DNA from: Bacillus sp. HNG
Lineage (GTDB): Bacteria; Bacillota; Bacilli; Bacillales; Bacillaceae_L
NCBI RefSeq assembly: GCF_003400205.1
Contig: NZ_QUQV01000003.1
Coordinates: forward strand, 1 to 64,000
Reading direction: 5' to 3'
DNA length: 64,000 bases
The notes beneath the pieces are model-generated. The model was not told the origin of the DNA. It ran no database searches and saw only the letters and a program-made list of their open reading frames with translations. The position numbers and the translations under genes are program-made. Below are positions 17,866 to 29,202 of this stretch, in pieces; the first letter of the stretch is position 1; each line of letters opens with the position of its first letter.

Positions 17866-19674
17866 TTAATGTAGTGCTTTCTTCAATTGGATAATCTCAT
17901 TTGCAATCGTAGCAGCCTTCAAATAATCCTTACTACGTTCAGCCTCAAGTTGTTCAGTTTCTTTTTCTTTTATCATTGACATTTTTTTGTGATTCAACAC
18001 CTGTTTCATATAATCAGATAACACAGAATCAGATACTTCTTCTTCTACTGACATCATTGCAATATCAGTTACAATCCGTTTAAGATTATCATCATGTATT
18101 CTCGTTAAAAATGTGCTGATATCTGGTTCATGACCTTCTTCATAATATGCATATAAATACGTTAAAATTGCTCGATGCTCTTCAATATTAAATTCGGCCT
18201 GAAGCTGATCTTGTACTTTATCAGCGATATCCCGATCCCGCAGCATATACGCAAGCAAAAAACGTTCTGCATTATGATAGGCTTTAAATAAATGTTTTGA
18301 TACGGTAGGTTTCGCTTTCGTATTATTTCTATTCGAAGAGAAATTATCCCTCTTTTTCCGTTCAGATTTATAATACTGTAGCTGTTGTTGCTTAAGTGCT
18401 TCAAGCGAAATTGAAAATTCATTAGAAAGTTGGCGCAAATAATGATCTCTTTCAACAGCCTTATCTAAAGAGGAAATTTCCTTAAGTACATCTTCTATAT
18501 AACGGATGCGTTCTCCTTCATCCTGAAGATTTTTTCCTCTTCTTAAGTACTGCATTTTAAATGCCATTATTGTAAGACTTGCCCCTATTACATCATTTTT
18601 AAACTTCTCCGCGCCATATTTGTTAATGTAGTCATCAGGGTCCATACCATTTGGCATCGTCGCAACTCTCACATAACAGCCCGCCTCGAGAAGCAAGGAT
18701 GAAGCTCGTAAAGCGGCATCTAGCCCAGCATTGTCAGAGTCATAACAGATGACAACAGATTCCACATTCCTTCTAATTATCTTTACATGCTCATCCGTTA
18801 AGGATGTACCCATTGTACCAATTGAGTTTGGAACATCTGCTCGATCAGCCGCAATCACGTCTGCAAATCCCTCAAAAAGGACTACTTGCTGTTGTTTTCG
18901 AATATCAAGTCTTGCTTGATGGAAATTGTAAAGGGTTTTACTCTTATTAAAAATAATCGTTTCAGGACTATTTAAATATTTTGGTTCCTGCCCCTTATCA
19001 AGCACCCTACCAGAAAAAGCAATTGTTTTACCTTGATGGTCCCAAATCGGGAACATTATTCTGTTTCGAAATCTATCAAAGAATGTCCCGGTATCCTCCT
19101 TTTTTACAAGTAATCCGGCCCGTTCCATCAACTCAGGCTTAAAACCTCTTTTTTGGAGAAATTTCGTAGCAAAGTTCCAGGAATCAAGTGCATATCCAAT
19201 TTCAAACTTATCGATGATTTCTCTCGTAAAGCCCCTATTTGTTAAATAGTCGAGCGCTGGTTGACCTTCTTTTGTATTAAGTAAAAGGTGATGATAGAAT
19301 TTCTTTAATAATTCGTGTGCTTCTTGCATTTTTGATACATCGTTATTTTTATCAGAAACAGCTGTATGGTGTTCGTAATCTGATAAGTCTATGTTCACTT
19401 TTTTAGCTAAGTTAACTGCAGCTTCTGAGAAGGAATGCCCTTCTAAGTCCATTAAAAAAGAAAATACATTTCCACCTGCTCCACACCCAAAACAATGAAA
19501 GATTTGTTTATCAGGTGATACAGAAAATGAAGGGGTATTTTCACCGTGAAATGGACATAAGCCAAAATAATTTCTACCTTGCTTCTTCAATTGAACATAT
19601 TCACTAATAACATCAACAATGTCAACAGATAACCGAATTTTTTCGATTGTTTCTTCGGGAATTCGATACCCCAT
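17866..19674 (-). CDS. dnaG: DNA primase
   Basis: DnaG makes RNA primers for replication; the protein has 602 residues. It has the CHC2 zinc-binding domain ([11 protein letters not shown]...[10 protein letters not shown]), then the TOPRIM catalytic core ([17 protein letters not shown] and [13 protein letters not shown]), and a C-terminal DnaB-interacting helical domain. The ATG at 19674 ([11 protein letters not shown]) matches the family start; a TTG five codons upstream is possible but has no SD. It lies upstream of sigA with a 51-base gap. Confidence 0.97.
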   Translation of the reverse strand: MGYRIPEETIEKIRLSVDIVDVISEYVQLKKQGRNYFGLCPFHGENTPSFSVSPDKQIFHCFGCGAGGNVFSFLMDLEGHSFSEAAVNLAKKVNIDLSDYEHHTAVSDKNNDVSKMQEAHELLKKFYHHLLLNTKEGQPALDYLTNRGFTREIIDKFEIGYALDSWNFATKFLQKRGFKPELMERAGLLVKKEDTGTFFDRFRNRIMFPIWDHQGKTIAFSGRVLDKGQEPKYLNSPETIIFNKSKTLYNFHQARLDIRKQQQVVLFEGFADVIAADRADVPNSIGTMGTSLTDEHVKIIRRNVESVVICYDSDNAGLDAALRASSLLLEAGCYVRVATMPNGMDPDDYINKYGAEKFKNDVIGASLTIMAFKMQYLRRGKNLQDEGERIRYIEDVLKEISSLDKAVERDHYLRQLSNEFSISLEALKQQQLQYYKSERKKRDNFSSNRNNTKAKPTVSKHLFKAYHNAERFLLAYMLRDRDIADKVQDQLQAEFNIEEHRAILTYLYAYYEEGHEPDISTFLTRIHDDNLKRIVTDIAMMSVEEEVSDSVLSDYMKQVLNHKKMSMIKEKETEQLEAERSKDYLKAATIANEIIQLKKALH

Positions 19675-19714
19675 GTTTAACATCCCCAAGTACTAAAATA
19701 TTCTATATTGAGAG

Positions 19715-20185
19715 TTAAAATCCTGCAATATTCGACAAACTTTTTTTAAATATTTTAGTAAAATGTTGTTTGTCTTCATCTGTAAAGGGTTTAGGTCCTT
19801 TCGAGTAGGAGCCATTCCGCCTTTCCTTTGCAGATAAAAAACGAAAATGGAGAATTTGTTCCATATCCTCTTCCTTAAATTCTTTGCCACGGGGCGATAG
19901 TACAGTTACACCTCTATTAACTAAAATACTTGCTAAGCCAGTATCCTGGGTAATGACGATATCTTTTTTTATTGCATGATTCATAATATAGAGATCTGCA
20001 GCCTCTTTGTCCGCATCTACATACACCCATTTTCCACCTATGGGATTTGACATAACATGAGCATATGAAGCTACAAATACAACATTGATATTATATGTAC
20101 CCGCTATACTAACTATTTCTTCTTTTACTGGACATGCATCCGCATCAACAAATATTTTATTCTTTTTTTCGTCATATTTCTCTAT
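19715..20185 (-). CDS. yqxD: YaiI/YqxD (DUF188) family protein, apparent 5' frameshift
   Basis: The DUF188 hallmark (VDADACPVKEE, encoded at about 20108-20145) is in frame with the rest of the protein (VITQDTGLASILVNRG, SPRGKEF), so the gene clearly begins upstream of the first in-frame ATG at 20053. However, no ATG, GTG or TTG precedes the motif in that frame before the stop at about 20192-20194. Two readings fit. One is an AUA start at 20183-20185, 9 bases after GGAG. The other is a missing A in a run of seven (20163-20169): adding one A puts ATG ACG AAA AAA AAG at about 20172-20174 in frame. The start given is provisional. The gene lies just upstream of dnaG. DUF188 function is unknown (PIN-like fold). 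Confidence 0.75.
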   Translation of the reverse strand: MEKYDEKKNKIFVDADACPVKEEIVSIAGTYNINVVFVASYAHVMSNPIGGKWVYVDADKEAADLYIMNHAIKKDIVITQDTGLASILVNRGVTVLSPRGKEFKEEDMEQILHFRFLSAKERRNGSYSKGPKPFTDEDKQHFTKIFKKSLSNIAGF

Positions 20186-20478
20186 TCTACATCACTCCAG
20201 AGAATCCTTCTTTTCCAAAAAAAGATTTAATAGGATGTTTCAATTCTGTGATTGTCCAATCTTTAGGTGAGTAAAAAGAACGGATATTTTAAAGCATTTT
20301 CGGAAAGAAAAATTTGAAATGAGAAAATAATGTCGAAAATTAATTCACCTATTTCCTTATCTTACCCTTGACAACCTTCAATACATAGTTTATTCTATCC
20401 AATCGAACTCTAAACCTAAAAATATGTATTTTTATCACAATTTTTTATTATAATATAAAATTCTTTCAAGCGCCATAA
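20186..20478. other. Intergenic region between yqxD and ppsR
   Basis: AT-rich DNA of about 290 bases with no gene that I can support. It must contain the promoter of the yqxD-dnaG-sigA operon on the minus strand. The best sigma-A-like match I see points the other way: TTGACA at 20368-20373, 17 bases, TATTCT at 20391-20396 on the plus strand, reading toward the 3' end of ppsR. Confidence 0.5.
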
Positions 20479-20509
20479 AAAAACATATCTTTTTAAGATA
20501 TGTTTTTGC
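20477..20509 (-). terminator. Terminator of ppsR
   Basis: The stem AAAACATATCT-TTTTA-AGATATGTTTT is followed by T residues on the minus strand (TTTATGG). It lies 16 bases after the ppsR stop. Confidence 0.82.
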
Positions 20510-20524
20510 TTCATTTAAAAATTT

Positions 20525-21337
20525 TTAATTGGTTCTTCGTTTATTGATTTTATTTAAAATAATATTTGCGGTTTCCTCAACTGCTTTATTTGAGACATCG
20601 ATAACATCACAACCGATTTTAGTAATGAGTGATTCAAAGTGATCGAGCTCTTCTTTAATGCGGTTAATATTTGCATAAATTGCTTGGTCATCTAGACCTA
20701 ATGATTTTAATCGCTCGCGCCTAATATGATTAAGTTTGTCAGGACTGATTTTTAACCCAAAGCATTTATTCTGTGACACTTTAAACAGTTCTTCCGGTGG
20801 ATCAACCTCGGGAACAATCGGAACGTTAGCAACCTTATAGCGCTTATGTGCAAGATATTGAGATAAAGGTGTCTTAGAAGTTCTTGATACACCGATTAAG
20901 ACGATATCTGCACGTAGGATTCCCCTTGGATCTCGACCATCATCGTATTTTACCGCAAATTCGATTGCCTCGATCTTTTTGAAATAATCTTCGTCAAGCT
21001 TTCTTACAAGCCCCGCTTCATATCTTGGATTACTTTCATAAAGGCCGGACATTTTGTCAATTAGCGGTCCAATAATATCATTTACAATGACTCCTTCTCT
21101 CTCGGCTTCCTTCACAAGGAAGTCTCTTAGTTCAGGGACTACTAGTGTAAAAGCAATGATTGCATTATTTAGTTTTGCAAGGGCTACTACCTCTGACAAT
21201 GTAGCAGTATCTTCTACATAAGGAATTCGTTTAATATCTGTATGTGAGCCATTAAATTGACTAACTGCTGCTTTAACAACTAGTTCTGCTGTTTCCCCAA
21301 CCGAATCGGATACTACATATACTACACGATTTCTCAT
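20525..21337 (-). CDS. ppsR: Pyruvate, phosphate dikinase regulatory protein (bifunctional kinase/phosphorylase), YqfL
   Basis: A DUF299 family protein of 270 residues. Members phosphorylate (ADP-dependent) and dephosphorylate a threonine of PPDK or PEP synthase. The P-loop [17 protein letters not shown] (about residue 150) and the N-terminal [12 protein letters not shown] are visible. It is downstream of ccpN with a 26-base gap; in B. subtilis the homologue (YqfL) is co-transcribed with ccpN and modulates CcpN activity, which fits control of gluconeogenesis. No PPDK gene is in this window. Confidence 0.92.
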   Translation of the reverse strand: MRNRVVYVVSDSVGETAELVVKAAVSQFNGSHTDIKRIPYVEDTATLSEVVALAKLNNAIIAFTLVVPELRDFLVKEAEREGVIVNDIIGPLIDKMSGLYESNPRYEAGLVRKLDEDYFKKIEAIEFAVKYDDGRDPRGILRADIVLIGVSRTSKTPLSQYLAHKRYKVANVPIVPEVDPPEELFKVSQNKCFGLKISPDKLNHIRRERLKSLGLDDQAIYANINRIKEELDHFESLITKIGCDVIDVSNKAVEETANIILNKINKRRTN

Positions 21338-21363
21338 TCGTTACCCCATCTCCTTACCAAAAA

Positions 21364-22002
21364 TTAGAGGATTTCATCCCCAGCGAGGGCCACTAAGGCT
21401 TTCGTCATATTTGTCTTTGTGATTCTTCCAATAACCTCAATACCACGTTCAGAGTGCTTAACAACAGGTAATGCATCAATTTGCTTTTCAATTAATTTAT
21501 GAGCCACATCAAGTAAAAGATCATCTTTTTCACACATTGTAATATTCGGCATACGAGTCATAATAATTGTGACTGGAATAGATTTCAAGTCCTGGTTACC
21601 AAGACTTGCCCGCAATAAATCCTTCCGCGATAAGACACCTACAAGTAGGGAGGATTTATCTACCACGAATAATGTTCCGACATCTTCTAAAAACATCGTT
21701 ACAATTGCATCATATACAGATAAACTCTCATTTACAACAACAGGTATGGATTGATAATCCATCACTTTTATTTTTTTGATTTTATCGGCTAGCAACTGCT
21801 GTCCTGTTTTTCCTGTATAAAAATAACCGACACGGGGCCTTGCTTCAAGATAACCAGCCATTGTTAAAATAGCGAGATCCGGACGAAGTGTTGCCCTCGT
21901 CAAACTTAACCGGTCCGCAATTGCTTCTCCTGTTATCGGTCCATTGTCTTTTACAATTTGTACAATTTGTTCTTGCCTCTTGCTCAGTTCTATTGTACTC
22001 AC
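21364..22002 (-). CDS. ccpN: Transcriptional repressor CcpN (gluconeogenesis genes)
   Basis: A 212-residue regulator: an N-terminal winged helix-turn-helix (about 5-60, GEAIADRLSLTRATLRPDLA) and two CBS domains (about 80-140 and 145-205), which bind adenine nucleotides in CcpN. The family represses gapB and pckA in the presence of glucose. The start is taken as GTG at 22002 (MSTIELSKRQEQI) by comparison with CcpN from memory; TTG and GTG codons immediately upstream are alternatives, and no strong SD separates them. It is first of ccpN-ppsR. Confidence 0.92.
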   Translation of the reverse strand: MSTIELSKRQEQIVQIVKDNGPITGEAIADRLSLTRATLRPDLAILTMAGYLEARPRVGYFYTGKTGQQLLADKIKKIKVMDYQSIPVVVNESLSVYDAIVTMFLEDVGTLFVVDKSSLLVGVLSRKDLLRASLGNQDLKSIPVTIIMTRMPNITMCEKDDLLLDVAHKLIEKQIDALPVVKHSERGIEVIGRITKTNMTKALVALAGDEIL

Positions 22003-22099
22003 CACCAATCGTAAAATCTATTGCTTTATGTACACAAATTCAAAAAGGTTATACTAATTAGAATTATTATATACTAATTGTGTCATAACGTATAGGGTA

Positions 22100-22133
22100 T
22101 GAAAAAAGACTAGGAGCAACATGCTCCTAGCTA
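22100..22133 (-). terminator. Terminator of glyQS
   Basis: An 8-bp perfect stem (CTAGGAGC, loop AACAT, GCTCCTAG) is followed on the minus strand by TCTTTTTTC. Confidence 0.9.
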
Positions 22134-22140
22134 TTCGTTC

Positions 22141-24219
22141 TTACTTTACAATTATTGCATTCATATCTCCGATTAAATAAATGATGTTTGCTAATTGCAC
22201 CATTTGTGCTAGACGATTTTTCCTTACAGCCTCATCATCTGCCATAACCATTGTATGTTCAAAATATTGATCAATTAACTCTCTCAACGAAGCCAAAAGA
22301 TGGAAAGCTTCTGCTACATTCTTTGTATGAAGACTATCGATTATTTTTGGTTTAACCTCTGTAAACTTTTCAAAGAGTTGTTTTTCTTCATTTGATTCGA
22401 AAAGGCTAGGATTAATTTCAGCCTCTTCACCTTTTTTCGCGATATTGAGTACTCTACCTAATGATTCAATTGTCGCTTTAAAGTCTTGATGGTCTTTATT
22501 TTTTTCAAGAATTTCGGCTTTTTGAATCAGTAGTCCAACAATGCCTATCTTTGTACCAAGAACTGCATCAATAATGTCGTAGCGTACGTTACGATTGGTT
22601 AATTCATGTTTGATACGTAATTTAAAGAAATGGACAAGTTCTTTTTCAATTTCTTGTTTTTCAAGCTTTGCCACATTCGCTTCAACAAATAAACTTATTA
22701 CATACTCGAATAACTCTTCGAGGCTAATATTCCAGCCTTTATCAAGTAATATTTGAACAACTCCTGATGCCATACGACGTAATGCATATGGGTCCTGTGA
22801 ACCAGTTGGAATGATGCCAATTGAAAAACACCCAACAATTGTATCCAGCTTATCAGCAAGACTGATCAATGCACCTACGGTTGTCGCAGGACTAGCGTCA
22901 TCAGCGTGTCGTGGCATATAATGCTCATTAATGGCTACAGCAACTTCCTTCGCTTCCCCACTTAATCGTGCATATCGTTCACCCATGACTCCTTGAAGCT
23001 CAGGGAATTCATATACCATATTTGTGACAAGGTCAAATTTACAAATCTCAGCAGCGCGGTTTGCCTTATTTTGTGTTTCACTATCTAAATCAAGAAGCAC
23101 TGATAAATGCTTGGTGATTTGCTGAATTCGTCTAACTTTGTCACCAATTGAGCCGATTTCTTCATGATAAATGATTTTATCCAGTTTCTGAATTAAATCA
23201 TCGATTTTTAATTTTTGATCTTCTTTATAAAAGAAATCTGCATCAGATAAACGGGCACGAAGTACCTTTTCATTACCTCTTGCGACTGTTTCAAGATGCT
23301 TGTGGTCACCATTTCGAACCGCTACAAAGTAAGGAAGTAGAGCACCATTTTTATCTTTTACAGGGAAATAGCGTTGATGCTCTCTCATGCTAGTAACTAA
23401 TACTTCTTCTGGTAAATTTAAAAATTCATCTTCAAATTTTCCGTAAAACGCAGTAGGATATTCCACAAGATTTGTTACTTCTTCAAGCAGATCCGCATCA
23501 ATTGGAACTTCCCAATTGTTGTCTTCTTCTAAAATTTTTATTTGGTTTGTAATAGCTTCCTTACGCTCAAGATAGTCAGCAATGACATATTGAGACATAA
23601 GTAGTCTTTCATAGTCTCTTGGGGATGTAATTTCAACCTCGTGACCTAAGAAACGATGTCCCCACGTTTTATTGCTGGCCGTAACGTGTGTGATAGTAAT
23701 AGGAATAATCTCATCACCGAATAAAGCAACAATCCATTTTATTGGACGAACATAACGAAGCTCTTGATTTCCCCATCGCATATTTTTAGGGAAAGATAGA
23801 TGTGTAATGACATCTTCAAGCTCACCTAAGATATCTACTGTATTTTTCCCTTTAATAAACTTATTGATATGTGCGTATTCCACACCATTTATTTCTTTAA
23901 AAAAGATATCTTCAACTGTCGCACCTTGTCCTCTCGTAAAGCCCATCGCAGCTTTTGTCCAATTACCATCCTGGTCTAGGGCAATTTTTTTCGCAGGACC
24001 TTTCGCTTCGAGTTCAACATCCTTTTGTTTTTCAGCAACATCATGAACAAGAATTGCTAGTCTTCTAGGTGAAGAAAAACGCTCAACCTGTTCAAATGAT
24101 ATATTATGTTCAAGCAACCAGTTTGTCACCTTGTCAGAAAGCTGATTCATGGCATCTGTTACAAACCGTGCTGGCATCTCCTCTAAGCCTATTTCAATCA
24201 ATAAATCTCGATTACTCAT
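22141..24219 (-). CDS. glyS: Glycine--tRNA ligase beta subunit
   Basis: The beta subunit (692 residues) of the tetrameric bacterial glycyl-tRNA synthetase, needed for tRNA recognition. The N-terminal [15 protein letters not shown], the central HD-like region and the C-terminal anticodon-binding DALR-like region (about 585-690) are intact. It overlaps the end of glyQ by 8 bases, so the two are translationally coupled and share the T-box leader upstream of glyQ. Confidence 0.97.
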   Translation of the reverse strand: MSNRDLLIEIGLEEMPARFVTDAMNQLSDKVTNWLLEHNISFEQVERFSSPRRLAILVHDVAEKQKDVELEAKGPAKKIALDQDGNWTKAAMGFTRGQGATVEDIFFKEINGVEYAHINKFIKGKNTVDILGELEDVITHLSFPKNMRWGNQELRYVRPIKWIVALFGDEIIPITITHVTASNKTWGHRFLGHEVEITSPRDYERLLMSQYVIADYLERKEAITNQIKILEEDNNWEVPIDADLLEEVTNLVEYPTAFYGKFEDEFLNLPEEVLVTSMREHQRYFPVKDKNGALLPYFVAVRNGDHKHLETVARGNEKVLRARLSDADFFYKEDQKLKIDDLIQKLDKIIYHEEIGSIGDKVRRIQQITKHLSVLLDLDSETQNKANRAAEICKFDLVTNMVYEFPELQGVMGERYARLSGEAKEVAVAINEHYMPRHADDASPATTVGALISLADKLDTIVGCFSIGIIPTGSQDPYALRRMASGVVQILLDKGWNISLEELFEYVISLFVEANVAKLEKQEIEKELVHFFKLRIKHELTNRNVRYDIIDAVLGTKIGIVGLLIQKAEILEKNKDHQDFKATIESLGRVLNIAKKGEEAEINPSLFESNEEKQLFEKFTEVKPKIIDSLHTKNVAEAFHLLASLRELIDQYFEHTMVMADDEAVRKNRLAQMVQLANIIYLIGDMNAIIVK

Positions 24220-25102
24220 GACGATCGTCTCCTTTTGCCTTCAGCATTGGGAAGCCTAGTTTTTCCCGCTCTTCATAAAACGTTTTTGCAACTTTACGAG
24301 CCAAATTACGCACTCTGCCAATATACCCTGTTCTTTCCGTAACTGAGATTGCTCCCCTTGCATCTAGCTGGTTGAAGGTATGTGAACATTTTAATACATA
24401 ATCATATGCCGGATGAACGAGGCCTTCGTCCATTTGACGATGTGCTTCTTTTTCATAAATGTTAAATAAGTTAAATAGCATTTCTGTATCAGATGTTTCA
24501 AATGTATATTTTGAATGTTCGTATTCAGGCTGATGGAAAATATCACGAACCGTAAATCCCTTCGTCCATTCAAGATCAAAAACATTTTCTTTATCTTGAA
24601 TATAAGAGGCTAAACGTTCAATTCCGTAAGTGATTTCGACTGAAACAGGTTTACACTCAATACCTCCAACTTGTTGGAAATAAGTAAATTGAGTTACTTC
24701 CATTCCGTCAAGCCACACTTCCCAACCAAGTCCTGCAGCCCCAAGTGTTGGTGCCTCCCAGTTGTCTTCAACAAAGCGGATGTCATGCTCTAATGGGTCA
24801 ATTCCTAATTTACGTAAGGAGTCTAGGTAAAGCTCCTGAATATTATCAGGTGATGGCTTCATGATGACTTGGAATTGATGGTGTTGGTACAGGCGGTTTG
24901 GATTTTCTCCGTAACGACCATCGACTGGACGTCTTGACGGTTCAACATATGCAACATTCCAAGGCTCTGGACCTAGACTTCTTAGGAATGTATATGGGCT
25001 CATTGTTCCTGCACCCTTTTCTACGTCATAGGCTTGCATGAGAATACAGCCTTGATCTGACCAATGCTTTTGTAACGTTAATATCATTTCTTGTATGTTC
25101 AT
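24212..25102 (-). CDS. glyQ: Glycine--tRNA ligase alpha subunit
   Basis: The catalytic alpha subunit (296 residues) of glycyl-tRNA synthetase. The class II aminoacylation core is recognisable: the N-terminal [19 protein letters not shown], then [19 protein letters not shown] and [20 protein letters not shown]. The ATG at 25102 has GGAGGT 6 bases upstream. The open frame continues 23 codons upstream into a family A repeat, and those codons are rejected. Expression should be controlled by the glycine T-box at 25.26-25.70 kb. Confidence 0.97.
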   Translation of the reverse strand: MNIQEMILTLQKHWSDQGCILMQAYDVEKGAGTMSPYTFLRSLGPEPWNVAYVEPSRRPVDGRYGENPNRLYQHHQFQVIMKPSPDNIQELYLDSLRKLGIDPLEHDIRFVEDNWEAPTLGAAGLGWEVWLDGMEVTQFTYFQQVGGIECKPVSVEITYGIERLASYIQDKENVFDLEWTKGFTVRDIFHQPEYEHSKYTFETSDTEMLFNLFNIYEKEAHRQMDEGLVHPAYDYVLKCSHTFNQLDARGAISVTERTGYIGRVRNLARKVAKTFYEEREKLGFPMLKAKGDDRHE

Positions 25103-25125
25103 ACTTGCACCTCCGGAATTATAAA

Positions 25126-25236
25126 GCGGAAGCGCCTTTCTCAGAAACGAGAAAACTGGAGACTCCAACAAAGAGGCGATTTTTGCCTCTGAAGGAGGAG
25201 TTGAAGTTTCTCGAGTTTCTAGGCGCTGCAGCTGGA
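25126..25236 (-). repeat. Family A repeat copy A1 between the T-box terminator and the glyQ SD
   Basis: Read on the minus strand it begins GCTGCAGCGCCTAGAAACTC and ends GAGAAAGGCGCTTCCGC. It matches both ends of the larger copy after dnaK (44.86-45.03 kb) but lacks that copy's central ~65 bp. It contains the hairpin GAGGCAAAAATCGCCTC. It ends 23 bases before the glyQ ATG and is therefore transcribed with every antiterminated glyQS mRNA. Confidence 0.85.
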
Positions 25237-25257
25237 TTTGGAAAACTTATTTAAAAA

Positions 25258-25695
25258 ATAAAAAACTCCCCTCCTCTATGCCTAATTGTAGACATAGGGA
25301 CGAGAGTTTACCCGCGGTTCCACCCTATTTGCAACAACAAAAAAAAGTTATTGCCTCTTTCAACGATACACTCTGGAACGCCTTCCTTATTTGTTCATAC
25401 CCTAGCTCCCACCGTCCTAGGTTCGCTTTTATGAACTTAGATGTTGTTCAAAAAGTCCGACAAAAATGACACATCGCAAGAGGAACTTCGACTAAACGCC
25501 GACACGTCCTGTGTCGAACGTCGAAGTCACCACATCCTGTGGAAGCTCGTTGGCTTGCTTTTCCGTTGCTCACGTATTAAGATCATACGTTCCGCTACTC
25601 AAAGCCACGCCGCCTCGAACTTCTTGGTCCTTTTTATCTTCCTTTTTGAACAAACACTGTAATAAGTACTACTTTCCTTCAACGTGCGATATTTT
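25258..25695 (-). ncRNA. Glycine T-box riboswitch (glyQS leader), interrupted by a repeat element
   Basis: The minus strand carries the invariant T-box GGGTGGAACCGCGGGT (25310-25325), then a terminator hairpin (25262-25305) with a U run. Upstream is Stem I. The distal GGTGGGAG loop (about 25407-25414) is closed by GTTCATA/TATGAAC (25430-25436 with 25393-25399). The specifier loop shows AGUAGUA (25667-25673) facing GAAGGCG (25379-25385), so the specifier is GGC, glycine. It is bounded by AATAAG/CTTATT (25386-25391 with 25661-25666) above and GGAA/TTCC (25674-25677 with 25375-25378) below. Between the two upper helices, on the 5' strand only, lies the ~217-bp family B element. Short T-boxes without Stem II are typical of glyQS. 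Confidence 0.9.
25440..25657. repeat. Family B element copy B2 inside T-box Stem I
   Basis: The element is bounded by imperfect terminal inverted repeats of about 17 bp (AGATGTTGTTCAAAAAG on the left; the right end CTTTTTGAACAAACACT is its near complement). It contains smaller hairpins such as GACACGTCCTGTGTC and CCACATCCTGTGG. It encodes nothing recognisable. Its ends match the copy upstream of trmK, so it is a dispersed element rather than an original part of the leader. Confidence 0.85.
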
Positions 25696-25702
25696 TAATT
25701 GA

Positions 25703-25731
25703 ACTATATTCCAATTTGACAGCCATGTCAA
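25703..25731 (-). promoter_or_regulatory. Sigma-A promoter of glyQS
   Basis: The minus strand carries TTGACA (25726-25731), a 17-base spacer and TATAGT (25703-25708). Transcription would start near 25696, just before the 5' strand of T-box Stem I. Confidence 0.85.
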
Positions 25732-25741
25732 GTAGGCTACT

Positions 25742-26491
25742 TTACGGAAGTCGAAAATTTTCAAGTTGATCTAAGAATCGTTTTGATTTTAGATACAAGC
25801 CTGAATATTCATCGTAATACATGTCAATAACTCTTTTTATTTCTTTCTTCGTCTCATCCTTTACGGCTATACTCCCTAACCGATTTAAATCAAAATAATA
25901 AAATAAACGAAGTAAGCGAATGGTTGCTTGTGATACTTTTAGATGATACGGTTCTTTTTCATAGCAACGATGACAAAGAAGTCCACCTTCTTTAATTGAA
26001 AAAGCAAATTCGCCCTCCGTACTTTTACATATTGTACATTCGTTAAGTCGAGGATACAAACCAAGTAAAGGCAGCATTTTAAGCTCATAAATATACAGAA
26101 GAATATCAGGGTCATATCCTTCATTTAAGTAATTAATGGTTTGATATAGCATTTCAAAAAGAAAAGGGTTTGGTTTCTTGTCTTCCGTACATTTATCGGT
26201 TAATTCAACTACATAAGATGCATATGCGGTTAAGAAAATATCTTCCTTAACAGAACGAAACGTTGCTATGGTTTCACCTTGCTGTAAAACACCTAAACCT
26301 GACGTTTTTTGAATTAAAAACTGCCCATATGTAAAAACCTGGGTAATAGCAGCTAGGCGACTACTTGGTTTCTTTGCGCCTCTTGCCATTACCCCAATTT
26401 TCCCCCATTCACGGGTATACAAAGTTACAATTTTATTTGTTTCACCATAATCATTTGTTCTTATGATTATACCTTCACATTTTTGTAGCAC
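25742..26491 (-). CDS. recO: DNA repair protein RecO
   Basis: RecO (249 residues) loads RecA at gaps together with RecR. It has an N-terminal OB fold ([21 protein letters not shown]), then helices, and a zinc-binding CTIC...CHRC pair (about residues 178-204). The start is taken as GTG at 26491, with the upstream GGTG as SD, because it aligns with the MLxKCEG start of B. subtilis RecO; an ATG four codons earlier is an alternative. The gene is downstream of yqzL. Confidence 0.93.
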   Translation of the reverse strand: MLQKCEGIIIRTNDYGETNKIVTLYTREWGKIGVMARGAKKPSSRLAAITQVFTYGQFLIQKTSGLGVLQQGETIATFRSVKEDIFLTAYASYVVELTDKCTEDKKPNPFLFEMLYQTINYLNEGYDPDILLYIYELKMLPLLGLYPRLNECTICKSTEGEFAFSIKEGGLLCHRCYEKEPYHLKVSQATIRLLRLFYYFDLNRLGSIAVKDETKKEIKRVIDMYYDEYSGLYLKSKRFLDQLENFRLP

Positions 26492-26584
26492 TTCTGTCAC
26501 CATCCATTGGCAACAAGGCAACCAATTACCATTGTTACTATAATAGCGCGCCCTTTAATAAGTCAAGAACGCTTTATAGGATGG

Positions 26585-26728
26585 TCAAGTAATTGGAAAA
26601 TCTATTTCTGCTAGCTCCTCATTTTGTGCTTCGGGTCTCTCAGTCTTCTCTTGTTCCAATTCCTTAAAAAGAAGATACGTATCAACATTACCTGTTTGAC
26701 TAAACACCTTCCAGGTAAAATCTAACAT
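26585..26728 (-). CDS. yqzL: YqzL family small protein
   Basis: A 47-residue protein starting MLDFTWKVFSQTGNVDTYLL and ending EELAEIDFPIT. This matches the conserved YqzL family found between era and recO in Bacillus. AAGGTGGGG precedes the ATG by about 5 bases. It has no membrane segment. The function is unknown. Confidence 0.88.
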   Translation of the reverse strand: MLDFTWKVFSQTGNVDTYLLFKELEQEKTERPEAQNEELAEIDFPIT

Positions 26729-26793
26729 AGTAACCCCACCTTTCAGTTATTAAGACTAGCACAGACTGCTCCAATTTCATTCACTTTTAGTAG

Positions 26794-26848
26794 ATGTTCA
26801 AAACGTACGTTGTAAATAGTTTAACTACGACGCAGTCCTCTTGAACAT
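26794..26848. repeat. Short inverted-repeat-bounded segment between era and yqzL
   Basis: ATGTTCAA at 26794-26801 and its exact complement TTGAACAT at 26841-26848 bound a 39-base interior. The ends resemble the terminal TGTTCAA of the family B element, so this may be a remnant. The rest of the 225-base gap holds nothing I recognise. Confidence 0.45.
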
Positions 26849-26953
26849 TTACTTGTAAGAATATCTTGACCGAATATCCTAAAAAACATGTTACATAAAT
26901 TTTGCTAATCCGTGTATTTTTTTCAGAAATGCAAATACTGTAACGTTTATGCC

Positions 26954-28298
<1,345 letters not shown>

Positions 28299-28367
28299 TT
28301 ATTTTACATAAAAATCTTGATTTATGCATGGCTTAAATTATTTGTTACACAATTGTAAGAATTTTCT

Positions 28368-28748
28368 CTAAATTAGTCTTTTTACATAGGGTAGGAATAT
28401 GATTAATCCAATAATAACAGAAATGATCGCATAAATGAGAACAGAGCCAGCTGCAATATCTTTTGCCTTCTTAGCCAAAGGGTGGAATTCACTTGTAACT
28501 AAATCCACCACTTTTTCAACTGCTGTATTCATCAATTCAATTGAAAACATTCCACCGATTAAAAGAAGAATAACCATCCATTCCACCCTTGTGATTTGGA
28601 AAAGAAAGCCACAAATCACGACAATGATTGAACACAATAAATGTATTTGTAAATTGCGTTCTGAAAAAAATGCTTCACGCAAGCCTTGAAAAGCAAACGA
28701 AAAGCTTTTGATAAAGCGAGTCCATTTGCTATTACCGTTCAAGTCCAT
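28368..28748 (-). CDS. dgkA: Undecaprenol/diacylglycerol kinase
   Basis: A small integral membrane kinase (126 residues) with three hydrophobic helices and the family motif [15 protein letters not shown] (about 70-84). In Gram-positive bacteria it phosphorylates undecaprenol to recycle the cell-wall carrier lipid. The first ~17 bases overlap the end of ybeY. Confidence 0.93.
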   Translation of the reverse strand: MDLNGNSKWTRFIKSFSFAFQGLREAFFSERNLQIHLLCSIIVVICGFLFQITRVEWMVILLLIGGMFSIELMNTAVEKVVDLVTSEFHPLAKKAKDIAAGSVLIYAIISVIIGLIIFLPYVKRLI

Positions 28749-29202
28749 ACGCCTCTAGGATTTCCTTTTGTCTTGAAAACATTTTACTCTCATCCTCTTT
28801 TGTCATATGGTCATAGCCAAGTAAATGCAAGAAACCATGGACGGCAAGGAAACCTAATTCCCTCGCAAAAGAATGCCCATAATCCTCAGCCTGCTCCCTT
28901 GCCCTTGGGATTGAAATGATGATATCTCCTAATAGTTTTGGTATGTCTTCACCGATAATCGCAATTTCTCCCTCACCCATCTCTTCCATGGCAAAGGAAA
29001 TAACATCTGTTGGTTGATCTTTGTCACGGTATTCCCGATTAATTTCTTGAATCCTATCATTGTCAACAAATGTAATCGAAACCTCTGTCCCTTCTTTTAC
29101 ACCTTCTTTTTCAGCAGCTAAAAAAAGTAGTTCCCTCACTAATTTACATTCTTCTTCCTTTACTTCTCCAATTTCATCATTAAAATCAATTTCTAATCTC
29201 AT
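28732..29202 (-). CDS. ybeY: Endoribonuclease YbeY (rRNA maturation)
   Basis: A zinc endoribonuclease of 156 residues involved in 16S rRNA 3' processing and ribosome quality control. The metal motif [11 protein letters not shown] (HxxxHxxxxxH) is intact at about residues 122-132. It overlaps pgpH upstream (4 bases, ATGA) and dgkA downstream, so pgpH-ybeY-dgkA are tightly coupled. Confidence 0.96.
   Translation of the reverse strand: MRLEIDFNDEIGEVKEEECKLVRELLFLAAEKEGVKEGTEVSITFVDNDRIQEINREYRDKDQPTDVISFAMEEMGEGEIAIIGEDIPKLLGDIIISIPRAREQAEDYGHSFARELGFLAVHGFLHLLGYDHMTKEDESKMFSRQKEILEAYGLER

Noticed and set aside
25278-25702. Plus-strand small frames in the glyQS leader
   Set aside because: They are antisense to the T-box and the family B element and have no SD or recognisable domain.
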